Shown here piece after piece: positions 33,361-42,679 of a DNA stretch of 63,536 bases. The notes below the pieces were generated by a model, which worked only from the letters and a program-made list of their open reading frames with translations, was not told the origin of the DNA and ran no database searches. Source of the DNA: an uncultured Bacilli bacterium. Its GTDB lineage: Bacteria; Bacillota_I; Bacilli_A; RF39; UBA660. A program made the translations under genes and the position numbers. The DNA lies in the NCBI GenBank assembly GCA_910584255.1, contig CAJTXV010000007.1, positions 1 to 63,536 on the forward strand, in the 5' to 3' direction. How positions within the stretch are numbered: position 1 is the first letter of the stretch; every line of letters begins with the position of its first letter.

Positions 33361-34452
33361 TTAATTTTCTTTTTCTTTTAATAGAAGTTCAAGGTTTTTT
33401 CTTAGTCTTTTATCTTCTTTATTATATTCTATTGCTTGTTTTGTATGTAAGATGGCTTGATCTAAATTTCCTAATCGGTAATAACTAATAGATAACAAGT
33501 CATCAATTGTTGAATCAAAGCAAAAATTTTCTTGAATATAATTTCTATTTTTTGAGTTGATTGTTAGTGCTATTTCACAATTCTTGATTACTTCTTGATA
33601 GTGATTTTGGTGATAGGAAAGTAATGCCTTTTCTACCCATGGTTCTCTTAAATAGGGTGCTTCTTCTGTTGCTTTTGTAATCCACATTTCTGCTTCTATT
33701 GGGCGGTTTAATGCCTGATAGCATCGACTGATAAATCTCATAGATGCACATCTTTCATCTTTCCAAGTAGCACTCTTTAAAGAGAGATGTCTAAGGAGAG
33801 TATCAATTGCCTGATTCCATTTTTCATAAAACATGTATTCTCGTCCAAGATAGTGCATATTTCTATCATCTTCTGGGTCTTCTTTGACAGATAATTCTAA
33901 TAATGGTAAGTAGCTACTTCTAGATTTTTTAGTATCTGGATAGTGTTTTAAGATAATTTTGTCTGTTGTTATAAAAGTTTCTATTCCTTTACCTTCATAA
34001 GTTAGTACTTCATGGACTGGATGTTTCCAAGTATAGCCTTTTCTAGAATGAATTTTGTCTAAATAAAAATAAGTGATAGGCTTTTCTTGTTCATCTAGTT
34101 TCCAATAATACATATAGTGTAATCTAGTACAATCATCGTTCCAAATATTTTCGATTTTTTCTCTCCATCCTTTGGAAAGAACTTCATCTAAATCTATACA
34201 TACACAAACATCAGTATTTTCTGGAACCATATCAAGTGATATATTTCTTGCTGTATCAAATCTCCAAGGCTTGATTTCTTGTACTTTTACATGACATCCA
34301 CCTTGTTCTAGTAACTTGACAGTTTTGTCTGTTGACCCTGTGTCAAGTACATAGATATCATCTGCTTCTTTGACAGATTCTAACCACTTATTTACATGTT
34401 TTTCTTCGTTTTTACTAATGGCATAAACACATACCTTTAATTTCTTTTTCAT
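33361..34452 (-). CDS. glycosyltransferase family 2 with TPR-like C-terminus
   Basis: 363 residues. GT2 domain at 1-190: VYAISKNEEKHVNKWLES, VLDTGSTDKT (nucleotide-binding) and CIDLDEVLSKGW (D-x-D metal motif). The C-terminal half is helical with TPR-like repeats (YLGREYMFYEKWNQAIDTLL, LSISYYRLGNLDQAILHTK). This layout is that of SunS-like peptide glycosyltransferases. It lies 69 bases upstream of the collagen-like gene on the same strand, and GPT-rich stalks are known O-glycosylation targets in BclA, so that protein is the probable substrate (inference). Confidence 0.85.
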   Translation of the reverse strand: MKKKLKVCVYAISKNEEKHVNKWLESVKEADDIYVLDTGSTDKTVKLLEQGGCHVKVQEIKPWRFDTARNISLDMVPENTDVCVCIDLDEVLSKGWREKIENIWNDDCTRLHYMYYWKLDEQEKPITYFYLDKIHSRKGYTWKHPVHEVLTYEGKGIETFITTDKIILKHYPDTKKSRSSYLPLLELSVKEDPEDDRNMHYLGREYMFYEKWNQAIDTLLRHLSLKSATWKDERCASMRFISRCYQALNRPIEAEMWITKATEEAPYLREPWVEKALLSYHQNHYQEVIKNCEIALTINSKNRNYIQENFCFDSTIDDLLSISYYRLGNLDQAILHTKQAIEYNKEDKRLRKNLELLLKEKEN

Positions 34453-34533
34453 AAATTACCTCTTTCTATTATTATCAGTATATGTCTTAAAAGAAAATAA
34501 TGTTATAATGAGAGAAATATTGAAGGTAATTTG

Positions 34534-35169
34534 ATGAAGAAATACATATTTATTGATTTAGGTGTGACCTTATTAAATTCGAAAAGTGAGGTTACTAATC
34601 TAACACAACAATCTTTAGTCAAGGCTAAAAAATATAATTATGAAGTAATTTTGTGTGTGGCGCGTCTGTTCCTGCTACTTTGCCTATTTATACTCAGTGT
34701 GTAGTTTCTCTTCTTCTTGTTGTTTGTACTGGGCGCAGATTTATGACTGCCTCAACAATAAATTTTTATATTAGACGAAAGAAACTGTGGATTGATTTTA
34801 TGAACTTTCTAAACAAATTCATTTAAATATCAGTTATACTGTTGGTATTTATAATTATTCTAATACTTTAACAGAAGATGATATATTATTGACTGAGGAT
34901 AATTATAATTTTATCAAAAAAAGTCAATTTCTCGGCGCTCTTTTACTTCTGATAGTTTTCAACAAATTATGAAAGCAAAGGGGGCACTTGAAGCATGAAA
35001 TTTGGTTTCTATTGTTAATGAAAGTGATGATGTCATTCCAAAGACAACTTTATCTAATATTAGAGTTTCTTTTATTGAAGTTTCTGCTTTAGGTACCAGT
35101 AAGGGTAATGCAGTTTCACAACTATTGTCATTCCATAAAGAATGTTGGTATGCTTATGCGATTGAGTAG
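34534..35169 (+). pseudogene. decayed HAD-IIB (Cof-type) phosphatase gene
   Basis: The first 45 codons from ATG 34534 give KKYIFIDLGVTLLNSKSEVT, a damaged form of the HAD motif I (D-x-D-G-T), followed by AKKYNYEVILC. After about 34660 the sense is lost to frameshifts and stops, with a recognisable middle piece (ISYTVGIYNYSNTLTEDDIL) near 34830. The end, IEVSALGTSKGNAVSQLLSF (35079-35138), is the Cof-family I-E-x-x-x-G-x-S-K-G-x-A motif, and the frame stops at TAG 35167 where motif IV should begin. A TATAAT at 34504 and GAAGG remain in front of it. It is more decayed than the two other pseudogenes. Confidence 0.8.
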
Positions 35170-35255
35170 ATTTTAAATCACGATAAAATGATTCGATAAT
35201 TGTACACTTTATAAGTGTCAATTCGCTTATATTTTGATTGGATTTACAATTTTAA

Positions 35256-35264
35256 TGGTATAAT
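35256..35264 (+). promoter_or_regulatory. extended -10 promoter of pflB
   Basis: TGGTATAAT is a perfect extended -10 element, 23 bases before the ATG. No clear -35 box. Confidence 0.55.
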
Positions 35265-35287
35265 AATACTATGGAGAGTGAATCAAA

Positions 35288-37516
35288 ATGAGAGAAGAAT
35301 GGGAAAACTTTAAAGATGGTTCTTGGTGTACAGAAATTAATGTATGTGATTTTATTAAAAATAATTATCAAGGATATCAAGGAGATGAAAGTTTTTTAGA
35401 GGGAACTACAAAAAGAACAGACAAAGTATGGTCAAAGTGTTCTGATTTATTAAAAGAAGAGTTAAAAAAACATGTATTAGATATAGATACAGATCATATG
35501 TCAGGGATTAATGCCTATGAAGCAGGGTACATTGATCAAGATAATGAAGTGATCGTGGGGCTTCAAACGGATGCCCCTTTAAAAAGAATTGTTAATCCAT
35601 ATGGTGGAATTCGTATGGTCTATCAAGAATTGGATGCTTATGGGTATCAGTTAAATCCTACCATAGACAAATATTTTAATGAATTTAGGAAAACACACAA
35701 TCAAGGTGTTTTTGATGCTTATACAGAGGATATTAAAGTCGCAAGGCACGTTGGATTATTAACAGGTCTTCCCGATGCTTATGGGCGTGGAAGAATTATT
35801 GGAGATTATCGTCGCATTGCCCTTTATGGAATTGATTATTTAATGGAGGAAAAGAAGAAAGACTTAAATCAATTAACGGGATTAATGAATGAAGAATTAA
35901 TTCATTTAAGAGAAGACGTTTCTATGCAGTATCGTGCTTTAGAAGAAATTAAAAAGATGGCTTCTAAATATGGGTTTGATATTTCTAAACCTGCTAGAAA
36001 TTCTTTAGAAGCAGTTCAATGGTTATATTTTGGATACTTAGCTGCTATTAAAGAAAATAATGGGGCAGCCATGAGTTTGGGAAGAGTGGATGCTTTTCTA
36101 GATATTTATTTTGAAAGAGATTTAAAAAATGGTGTTTTAGATGAAAAGGGTGTACAAGAGTTAATTGATCAATTTGTAATTAAGTTAAGAATTGCGAGAC
36201 ATTTAAGAACTCCTGACTATGATGAGTTATTTTCAGGCGACCCAACTTGGGTTACTTGTTCGATTGGTGGAATTACTGAAAAGAAAGAATCTATGGTTAC
36301 TAAAACGAGTTTTCGGATTCTACATACTTTAACAAATTTAGATCCCGCACCTGAACCGAATATGACGGTTTTGTGGAGTGAGAAATTACCAGAGGCATTT
36401 AAAAAGTATTGTGCGAAAATGTCCATTGACACGGATGCGATTCAGTATGAGAATGATGATATCATGCGTCCAATTTATGGAGATGATTATGCGATTGCTT
36501 GTTGTGTATCTGCAATGAGAGTTGGTAAAGATATGCAATTCTTTGGGGCTCGTTGTAATTTAGCCAAAGCACTTTTATATTCCATTAATGGTGGTGTAGA
36601 TGAAGTTAAAAATCAATTAGTAATTCCAGGCTTTGATAAGATGGAAGATGAAGTGTTAGATTATAAAAAGGTTCGTGATGCATATTTTAAAATGCTTGAA
36701 AAAATCGCTGTGATCTATTCAAATGCTATGAATATTATTCATTATATGCATGATAAGTATGCATATGAAGCAGGTCAAATGGCTTTACATGATACAAATG
36801 TCAATCGATTAATGGCTTATGGAGTTGCTGGTCTTTCAGTAGTTACTGATTCTTTATCCGCAATTAAATATGCCAAAGTAAAACCCATTCGAAATGAAGA
36901 AGGAATTGCTGTTGATTTTGAAATTGAAGGGGATTTTCCAAAATATGGAAATGATGATGACAGAGTTGACGACATTGCGAAAGAAGTACTTGATAAATTT
37001 TATAAAGAATTATCTCGTCATGAATGCTACCGGGGTGCACATCCAACATTATCTGTATTAACAATTACTTCTAATGTTGTATATGGATCTAAAACGGGTG
37101 CAACACCTGATGGTAGAAAAGCGGGAGTTGCTTTTGCACCAGGAGCCAATCCAATGCATGGAAGAGATATAAGTGGTGCGATTGCTAGTTTGAATTCTGT
37201 TGCTAAACTAGATTATAAAAATTGTTGTAGAGATGGAATTAGTAATACATTCTCTATTGTTCCGAGTTCTTTAGGACATACGAAGGAAGAACAGATTGAA
37301 AACTTGGTCACCTTATTAGATGGATATTTTATACAGGGAGCACATCACTTAAATGTGAATGTATTAAATCGTGAAATGTTAATTGATGCAATGAACAATC
37401 CAGATAAATATCCACTTCTTACCATTCGTGTATCTGGATATGCAGTTCGTTTTAATCGTTTAACGAAAAAACAACAAGCAGAAGTTATTTCTAGAACATT
37501 CCACGAGAAGTTATAA
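35288..37516 (+). CDS. pflB: formate C-acetyltransferase (pyruvate formate-lyase)
   Basis: 742 residues; splits pyruvate with CoA into acetyl-CoA and formate. Active-site cysteines Cys405-Cys406 lie in CCVSAMRVGKDMQFFGARCN, and the glycyl-radical site is Gly717 in RVSGYAVRFNRL near the C-terminus. Length is normal (about 740-760). GGAGAG precedes the ATG. The activase gene overlaps its stop by one base. Its presence implies anaerobic mixed-acid fermentation. Confidence 0.97.
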   Translation: MREEWENFKDGSWCTEINVCDFIKNNYQGYQGDESFLEGTTKRTDKVWSKCSDLLKEELKKHVLDIDTDHMSGINAYEAGYIDQDNEVIVGLQTDAPLKRIVNPYGGIRMVYQELDAYGYQLNPTIDKYFNEFRKTHNQGVFDAYTEDIKVARHVGLLTGLPDAYGRGRIIGDYRRIALYGIDYLMEEKKKDLNQLTGLMNEELIHLREDVSMQYRALEEIKKMASKYGFDISKPARNSLEAVQWLYFGYLAAIKENNGAAMSLGRVDAFLDIYFERDLKNGVLDEKGVQELIDQFVIKLRIARHLRTPDYDELFSGDPTWVTCSIGGITEKKESMVTKTSFRILHTLTNLDPAPEPNMTVLWSEKLPEAFKKYCAKMSIDTDAIQYENDDIMRPIYGDDYAIACCVSAMRVGKDMQFFGARCNLAKALLYSINGGVDEVKNQLVIPGFDKMEDEVLDYKKVRDAYFKMLEKIAVIYSNAMNIIHYMHDKYAYEAGQMALHDTNVNRLMAYGVAGLSVVTDSLSAIKYAKVKPIRNEEGIAVDFEIEGDFPKYGNDDDRVDDIAKEVLDKFYKELSRHECYRGAHPTLSVLTITSNVVYGSKTGATPDGRKAGVAFAPGANPMHGRDISGAIASLNSVAKLDYKNCCRDGISNTFSIVPSSLGHTKEEQIENLVTLLDGYFIQGAHHLNVNVLNREMLIDAMNNPDKYPLLTIRVSGYAVRFNRLTKKQQAEVISRTFHEKL

Positions 37517-38238
37517 TGAAAATGGGAAGTGTAGATTCTATCGAAAGTTTTGGACTTGTCGATGGACCAGGAATTAGAACTGTTGTTTTTCTGTCTGGTT
37601 GTAAACTTCGTTGTAAGTATTGCCACAATCCGGAAATGTGGAAGATGGGCAAAGAAAATTATACAGCAGAAGCCCTTGTGGAAAAGATTTTAAAAAACAA
37701 ACCATACTTTAGAAGGAATCAAGGGGGAGTTACTTTTTCTGGAGGGGAACCTTTATTACAAAGTGAATTCTTGATAGAAGTTTGTAAAATATTAAAGAAG
37801 GAGAATATTCACATTGCCTTAGATACTGCTGGTGTTGGAAATGGTGATTACGAAGAACTTTTATCTTATATAGATTTAGTTCTTTTCGATATTAAACATG
37901 TGACAAAAGAAGGATATCAAGACCTTACAGGTTTTAATATGGATTCTTCTTTAGAGTTTATTGAATCTTTAAACAAAAGTGGTGTTCCTGTTTGGATTCG
38001 TCAAGTAATTGTTCCAGGAATTATGGATTGTGATTCTTATTTAGAGAAGCTTTCTTTAGTTTTGAAAAGCATTAAAAATATTGAAAAAATTGAATTTTTA
38101 CCGTATCATACAATGGGAAGAGAAAAATATAAAAAGTTAGGAATTTCTTATGTTTATGAGAATTTAGAAGAAATGGATCAAGAAAAGTGTCAGGAATTAT
38201 ACCAAAGATTTATGGAGGTTTATTATGGCAAAGAATGA
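37516..38238 (+). CDS. pflA: pyruvate formate-lyase activating enzyme
   Basis: A 240-residue radical-SAM enzyme. The cluster motif C-x3-C-x2-C is Cys29, Cys33, Cys36 (GCKLRCKYCHN), followed by FSGGEPLLQ and the WIRQVIVPG strand. It installs the glycyl radical on PflB. TAATG overlap with pflB gives strict coupling, and its end overlaps the next gene by 14 bases, so the two HExxH proteins downstream may be in the same transcript. Confidence 0.96.
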   Translation: MKMGSVDSIESFGLVDGPGIRTVVFLSGCKLRCKYCHNPEMWKMGKENYTAEALVEKILKNKPYFRRNQGGVTFSGGEPLLQSEFLIEVCKILKKENIHIALDTAGVGNGDYEELLSYIDLVLFDIKHVTKEGYQDLTGFNMDSSLEFIESLNKSGVPVWIRQVIVPGIMDCDSYLEKLSLVLKSIKNIEKIEFLPYHTMGREKYKKLGISYVYENLEEMDQEKCQELYQRFMEVYYGKE

Positions 38239-39772
38239 AAAAGAAATTGAGAAAATTTATGTGGTTCGAGATCAAACACCAGATGGGAGTAAATATACAA
38301 GTCAGATTTTGATTCAATATATGGATCAGACTGTAAAATATTTTAATCTTTCTTCTTCTAAATTAAATGGTTCTATAAAAAAGCAAGAAAAAGCAAAACA
38401 AAATATGGAAAAGTATCTAAAGAAAATTGTAAAGGATTTAAGAAAAGAAGATTACCAGAAACTTGTTTTTGTACCAGATCATAATCAAGAATTAAAAGAG
38501 TATGTAGATCGAAAGATTCGAATTCAGAAAGCGAAAGCCTTGGGATGGGAAGAAGCTGGTTTTCAGTTCTTATCTCTTGCTGAAACTATGGCTTCACTGA
38601 CTATGATGCTTTCTCCTCTTCATGATCCGATGAATGTTGTTATTAGTAGTCTTGCTGCTTCTTCTACTTCCATTGCTGCTATGGGGGATAATCATGAAAG
38701 AAAAAAGATACTTTCTCAAGAAAAAGCAAATTGGATTCAGAAACTTCGCTTTAATTTTAGTATGGTTCTTTTAGGAATCAATGCGACGTTTGAAATTACC
38801 AATCTTTCTTTACATTTAGATAATATTGAGAAAGAACAAGCTAAATATCAATTACAAACTAATAAAATTGGGAATCGTGACTTATATATTGAAGGATTAG
38901 ATAATCCTTTTGAACATGATGCTACATTTACATCAGCAGATGCCGCTACCAATGTTTTATTAGAAGCATTTGATTTAAATCCTTTGATTGAAGAAGAAGA
39001 CCAGCGTATTGCGCGGTCCTTAAGACAATATTTAACAGAAAATCCATATTTAGACTATGAAGCGCTCTATGATGATTTCGCAAGTTTTGCGATCATTGAT
39101 AGTAATGAAAAAAATGGGAATATTGGTGCTATTTGCTTTGATGATTATATTATGATCTATGATTGTGAGAACAAAGATTTTGAAGAATATTCAGAAGAGT
39201 TAAAGCATGAGTTAGTTCACCGAACAGGGCATTTAGAGAATTCTATGTTAAATGAAGGAATGACTTCTTTAATTACCTATGAATATTTATGTGATTTAAA
39301 GTATACAAATGCCTATTTTGATGAAATGCTTATGACTAAAATCTTTTGTGAACTCATTACACCTGAAAAAATGTTAGAAGCTTATTCTAAAGAAGATATG
39401 AATATTATTAAAAATGAATTATTAAAATTAAATCCAAAACAGGAGTGTTATGACCAATTGATGGGTTTAATGAAAAAATATAAATTAGAACGAAATATAT
39501 ATGTGGAAACTGCTACCTTGGCATCTTTTTATGATGATGGACATGCACTTAAATATCGTGATTCATTTGCAATGGCAGTAATGCAATATATGTATAATGC
39601 CAATTTTGATGAAGAAAAAGTAAATCGAATTACTGAATACTTAAAAGCAATGGGGACTAACAAGTATTTTACAATTCCTAACGCCATATATTTCAATAAA
39701 GATTTAAAAGAACTATCCTATGAAAATGCCTATAGCAGTGAGCTAACAAATGATTCAGATTATCATTATTAA
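38225..39772 (+). CDS. membrane-associated zincin-like protein (copy 1)
   Basis: 515 residues, no family I recognise. The N-terminal 110 residues are charged; two hydrophobic segments follow (about 117-155 and 175-195). The C-terminal half holds HELVHRTGHLENSMLNEGMTS, with HExxH at 328-332 and Glu344, suggesting a zinc metallopeptidase (gluzincin-like, short spacing). Further shared blocks with copy 2 are LDNPF, ENPYLDYEALYDDF, and LITPEKMLEAYSK. It overlaps pflA by 14 bases. A protease role rests on the HExxH motif only. Confidence 0.7.
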   Translation: MAKNEKEIEKIYVVRDQTPDGSKYTSQILIQYMDQTVKYFNLSSSKLNGSIKKQEKAKQNMEKYLKKIVKDLRKEDYQKLVFVPDHNQELKEYVDRKIRIQKAKALGWEEAGFQFLSLAETMASLTMMLSPLHDPMNVVISSLAASSTSIAAMGDNHERKKILSQEKANWIQKLRFNFSMVLLGINATFEITNLSLHLDNIEKEQAKYQLQTNKIGNRDLYIEGLDNPFEHDATFTSADAATNVLLEAFDLNPLIEEEDQRIARSLRQYLTENPYLDYEALYDDFASFAIIDSNEKNGNIGAICFDDYIMIYDCENKDFEEYSEELKHELVHRTGHLENSMLNEGMTSLITYEYLCDLKYTNAYFDEMLMTKIFCELITPEKMLEAYSKEDMNIIKNELLKLNPKQECYDQLMGLMKKYKLERNIYVETATLASFYDDGHALKYRDSFAMAVMQYMYNANFDEEKVNRITEYLKAMGTNKYFTIPNAIYFNKDLKELSYENAYSSELTNDSDYHY

Positions 39773-39796
39773 TTAAAATCAAGTAGGAGGCTATCT

Positions 39797-41254
39797 ATGA
39801 AATCAGATGTTCAAAATATTTATGTTGTTCCAACATTCGATGCAGAACATCAGAAGTTACTGAATCAAGTATTAATTCAATATGAAAAAGGACATCCCCA
39901 ATATCTTGAATTTTTTTCCCCTTGTCAAAAAAACTTTGAACGAAAAAAATATGAGCGTAAAATAAAGAAGCGTTTAGGAAAGTGGTTACATTTAAGTAAA
40001 GAGGATTTTACAAGTATTGTATTTATACGTGAAGAAGATGAAGTTAGTAAGCAATTCATACTTAAAACGATTGGACTTTTAAAGGATGAAAAGCAAAATA
40101 GAAAAGAAAATTTATTTCATTTTGCAGAAATTTCTACTTTTTTACCAGGGTTTACTTTTCATATTTTACCTCTTAGTGCTCTTTCTGCTGTTTTTTCGGT
40201 TTTGGCGATTCAGGCTAATTCTAAAAGAAGATGCCTTCCACGAAATGGAACTGATGGGATTTTGAAACTAAAATTTGGTTTTAGTTTATGTCTACTTTGT
40301 ATGAATACGATTTGTAGGATTCATGACTTTTCCATGAATTATGAAACTATGTATCATCAATATAAGCTGAGTCATGATATTAATCATGTTTTAAGTGAAA
40401 GAAAAATTATATTAGACACTGTTGATAATCCATTTGATGGGGAAATGGCAACGATTTCAAGTGAAATGGTTACAGATATATTGCTGGATTCTTTCACTTT
40501 GAATCCACTACTTCGAGAATGTGATTTAGAAATTGCTTTCAAATTAGAACAGTATATCCATGATAATCCTTATTTAGATTATGAAAATTTGTATGATGAC
40601 TTTTCAAGTTTTGGTGTGATTGATACGGACTTAACTCTGGGTAGTATTGGTGGACAAAAATTTGATGAATTTATTATTGTTTATGATTCTAGTAATCGAG
40701 ATTTCCTTACTTATCAAAGAATTTTGGAACATGAGTTAGTTCATCGAACGGGTCATTTAGGGAATTCTTTTTTAAATGAGGGGATGACTTCTTTCATTGT
40801 GTATGAATATATGGAAGATTTTAAAGTAACGGATGGTTATTTTGATCAATTATTAGTTACTAAAATTTTATGTGAATTAATTACACCTGAAAAAATGTTA
40901 GAAGCTTATTCTAAAGACAATATGAATATTATTAAAAGGGAATTACTAAAATTAAATCCAGAGGAAGAAAACTATCAAGCATTTATGAATTTATTAGAAC
41001 AATATGGAAAGGAAATGAAAAAGTATTCTAAAGAAGACCGAATGGATGAATTTTTTCAAATTCGAGCACCTCAATTTAAAAATGACTTATATCCTTTTAT
41101 TGACTCTTATATGAGTGCTGATTTAGAAGAAAAAAAGAGACTCAATATTTTAACTTATCTTCATGGAATTGGTCAAAAAATGAATATTATTGTAGATTCT
41201 TATTTCAATCAAAATGTTTCAAATGCGCATAAAAAAACTTATTTTAAAGAATAA
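39797..41254 (+). CDS. membrane-associated zincin-like protein (copy 2)
   Basis: 485 residues, paralogue of the preceding gene, 24 bases downstream behind AGGAGG. HELVHRTGHLGNSFLNEGMTS places HExxH at 312-316. It shares DNPYLDYENLYDDFSSFGVID, ELITPEKMLEAYSK and NIIKRELLKLNP with copy 1, and has the same two hydrophobic segments. Divergence is strongest in the N-terminal third and at the C-terminus. The pair is closed by a strong terminator. The catalytic motif is kept in both copies, so both are probably active. Confidence 0.7.
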   Translation: MKSDVQNIYVVPTFDAEHQKLLNQVLIQYEKGHPQYLEFFSPCQKNFERKKYERKIKKRLGKWLHLSKEDFTSIVFIREEDEVSKQFILKTIGLLKDEKQNRKENLFHFAEISTFLPGFTFHILPLSALSAVFSVLAIQANSKRRCLPRNGTDGILKLKFGFSLCLLCMNTICRIHDFSMNYETMYHQYKLSHDINHVLSERKIILDTVDNPFDGEMATISSEMVTDILLDSFTLNPLLRECDLEIAFKLEQYIHDNPYLDYENLYDDFSSFGVIDTDLTLGSIGGQKFDEFIIVYDSSNRDFLTYQRILEHELVHRTGHLGNSFLNEGMTSFIVYEYMEDFKVTDGYFDQLLVTKILCELITPEKMLEAYSKDNMNIIKRELLKLNPEEENYQAFMNLLEQYGKEMKKYSKEDRMDEFFQIRAPQFKNDLYPFIDSYMSADLEEKKRLNILTYLHGIGQKMNIIVDSYFNQNVSNAHKKTYFKE

Positions 41255-41292
41255 AAAATATCCTTAGAGATAGATTCTAAAGATATTTTTTT
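41254..41292. terminator. bidirectional terminator
   Basis: AAAAATATCCTTAGA (41254-41268) pairs with TCTAAAGATATTTTT (41276-41290) with one mismatch, with A and T runs at both ends. It separates converging genes and overlaps the end of the minus-strand gene. Confidence 0.85.
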
Positions 41293-41714
41293 AGTTTTTC
41301 AATTGATTTTTCTTGAAACTTTAAAAACTTTTTTGCAAATGAATATTGCTCTTTGTCAATATCTTTGTCAAATGCTTTTAGTTTTTTTTCGGTATCTAGG
41401 CTTCCCATCGAAATTCCTTGGATTAGCATATCTGCAATACTTGCATCACTATTATCATTCTTTACTTCTTTTTTAATGCCCATACCAGCCATCATTTTAC
41501 TCATTGTACCTTTTTCTTTGATTTCTTGATGATTTGCTTCTAGTTTTTCTTCCGCATCTTTTTTCCATGATTGATATTCTTTTAAGATATCCTCTATGAT
41601 TCCTTTGATTTTATTATCTTTTTCTTTTAAATCGGTTAATAATTGTTCTAATGTGAAACATGCCATTTCACTATCTTGGTAGATGTGTTCTAATAATTCG
41701 TAATTTTCATTCAT
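41277..41714 (-). CDS. helical protein of unknown function
   Basis: 145 residues, almost all predicted helix, Lys/Glu-rich, no signal peptide. The outline (two long N-terminal helices, a GIKKEVKNDNSDASIADMLI linker, two C-terminal helices) looks like a ferritin-like or DUF2383-type four-helix bundle, but no iron ligands can be assigned with certainty. AAGGAGG precedes the ATG. Single gene. Confidence 0.6.
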   Translation of the reverse strand: MNENYELLEHIYQDSEMACFTLEQLLTDLKEKDNKIKGIIEDILKEYQSWKKDAEEKLEANHQEIKEKGTMSKMMAGMGIKKEVKNDNSDASIADMLIQGISMGSLDTEKKLKAFDKDIDKEQYSFAKKFLKFQEKSIEKLKKYL

Positions 41715-41809
41715 ACTTTTTCCTCCTTGACTTTATTATGGATTTATTTTCTAAATTTTATTCTTTTTCACTTCAAAACGTGATACACTACAAAAAAGGA
41801 AGGATGACT

Positions 41810-42679
41810 ATGAAATTAGCAAGCGACTGGAAAGATTATGAAATTATTGATAGTTCAAATGGAATGAAACTTGAACGTTGGAAGGATATTTATCTATTAA
41901 GACCGGATCCTCAAGTGATTTGGAATCGTGGTGATTTATTAAAAAAGTATCCTAATATTCATGCCTATTATCATCGTAGTAACAAAGGTGGAGGGTACTG
42001 GGAAAATTTAAAAAAAACAGAGGAATCTTGGAATATAAACTACAAAGATTTAAATTTTCATATTAAGCAAATGGGATTTAAGCATACAGGATTATTTCCA
42101 GAGCAAGCTGTAAACTGGGATTTTATGATGAATCAAATTAAAACAAGTAATCGTAATATTAAAGTTTTAAACCTTTTTGCTTATACAGGTGGTGCGTCGG
42201 TTTCTTGTTTAAAAGCAGGAGCGAGTGTAGTACATGTTGATTCATCTCGTGGAATGGTTGATTGGGCAAAAGAAAATGTAAGGCTTTCTAATCTTTCAGA
42301 TCGTCCCATTCGTTATATTGTAGATGATGTAGTTAAGTTTGTAAAAAGAGAGATTCGTAGAGGTAATAAGTATGATGCTATCATCATGGATCCACCTAGT
42401 TATGGAAGAGGTGCGAATGGAGAAGTTTGGGATATTGAGAAAGATTTAGATTCTTTGGTTTGTCTTTCTTTAGAGTTATTAAGTGAAAATCCATTATTCT
42501 TTTTAATTAATTCTTATACTTCTGGTTTATCCACAGAAGTTGTGAATAATTTATTTCGTCTTCATTTTAAAAAATATTCTGGTTCCTTTGAAACAGAAGA
42601 GATTGGAATTCCAATTAAAGAGGGGGATTTGATATTACCTTGTGGAATTACAGGAAGGTATTTGTTTCATGAAAAATAA
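41810..42679 (+). CDS. class I SAM-dependent rRNA methyltransferase
   Basis: 289 residues from ATG 41810 behind GGAAGGATGA; an ATG at 41660 in frame would add 50 residues without support. The SAM-binding loop is NLFAYTGGASVSCLKAGA, the acidic strand VVHVDSS, and the catalytic MDPPSYGRG is an N/D-P-P-x motif. The preceding KHTGLFPEQAVNWDFM is typical for RlmI-like methyltransferases. The target base is not determined. It overlaps the pseudouridine synthase gene downstream by 11 bases. Confidence 0.85.
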   Translation: MKLASDWKDYEIIDSSNGMKLERWKDIYLLRPDPQVIWNRGDLLKKYPNIHAYYHRSNKGGGYWENLKKTEESWNINYKDLNFHIKQMGFKHTGLFPEQAVNWDFMMNQIKTSNRNIKVLNLFAYTGGASVSCLKAGASVVHVDSSRGMVDWAKENVRLSNLSDRPIRYIVDDVVKFVKREIRRGNKYDAIIMDPPSYGRGANGEVWDIEKDLDSLVCLSLELLSENPLFFLINSYTSGLSTEVVNNLFRLHFKKYSGSFETEEIGIPIKEGDLILPCGITGRYLFHEK

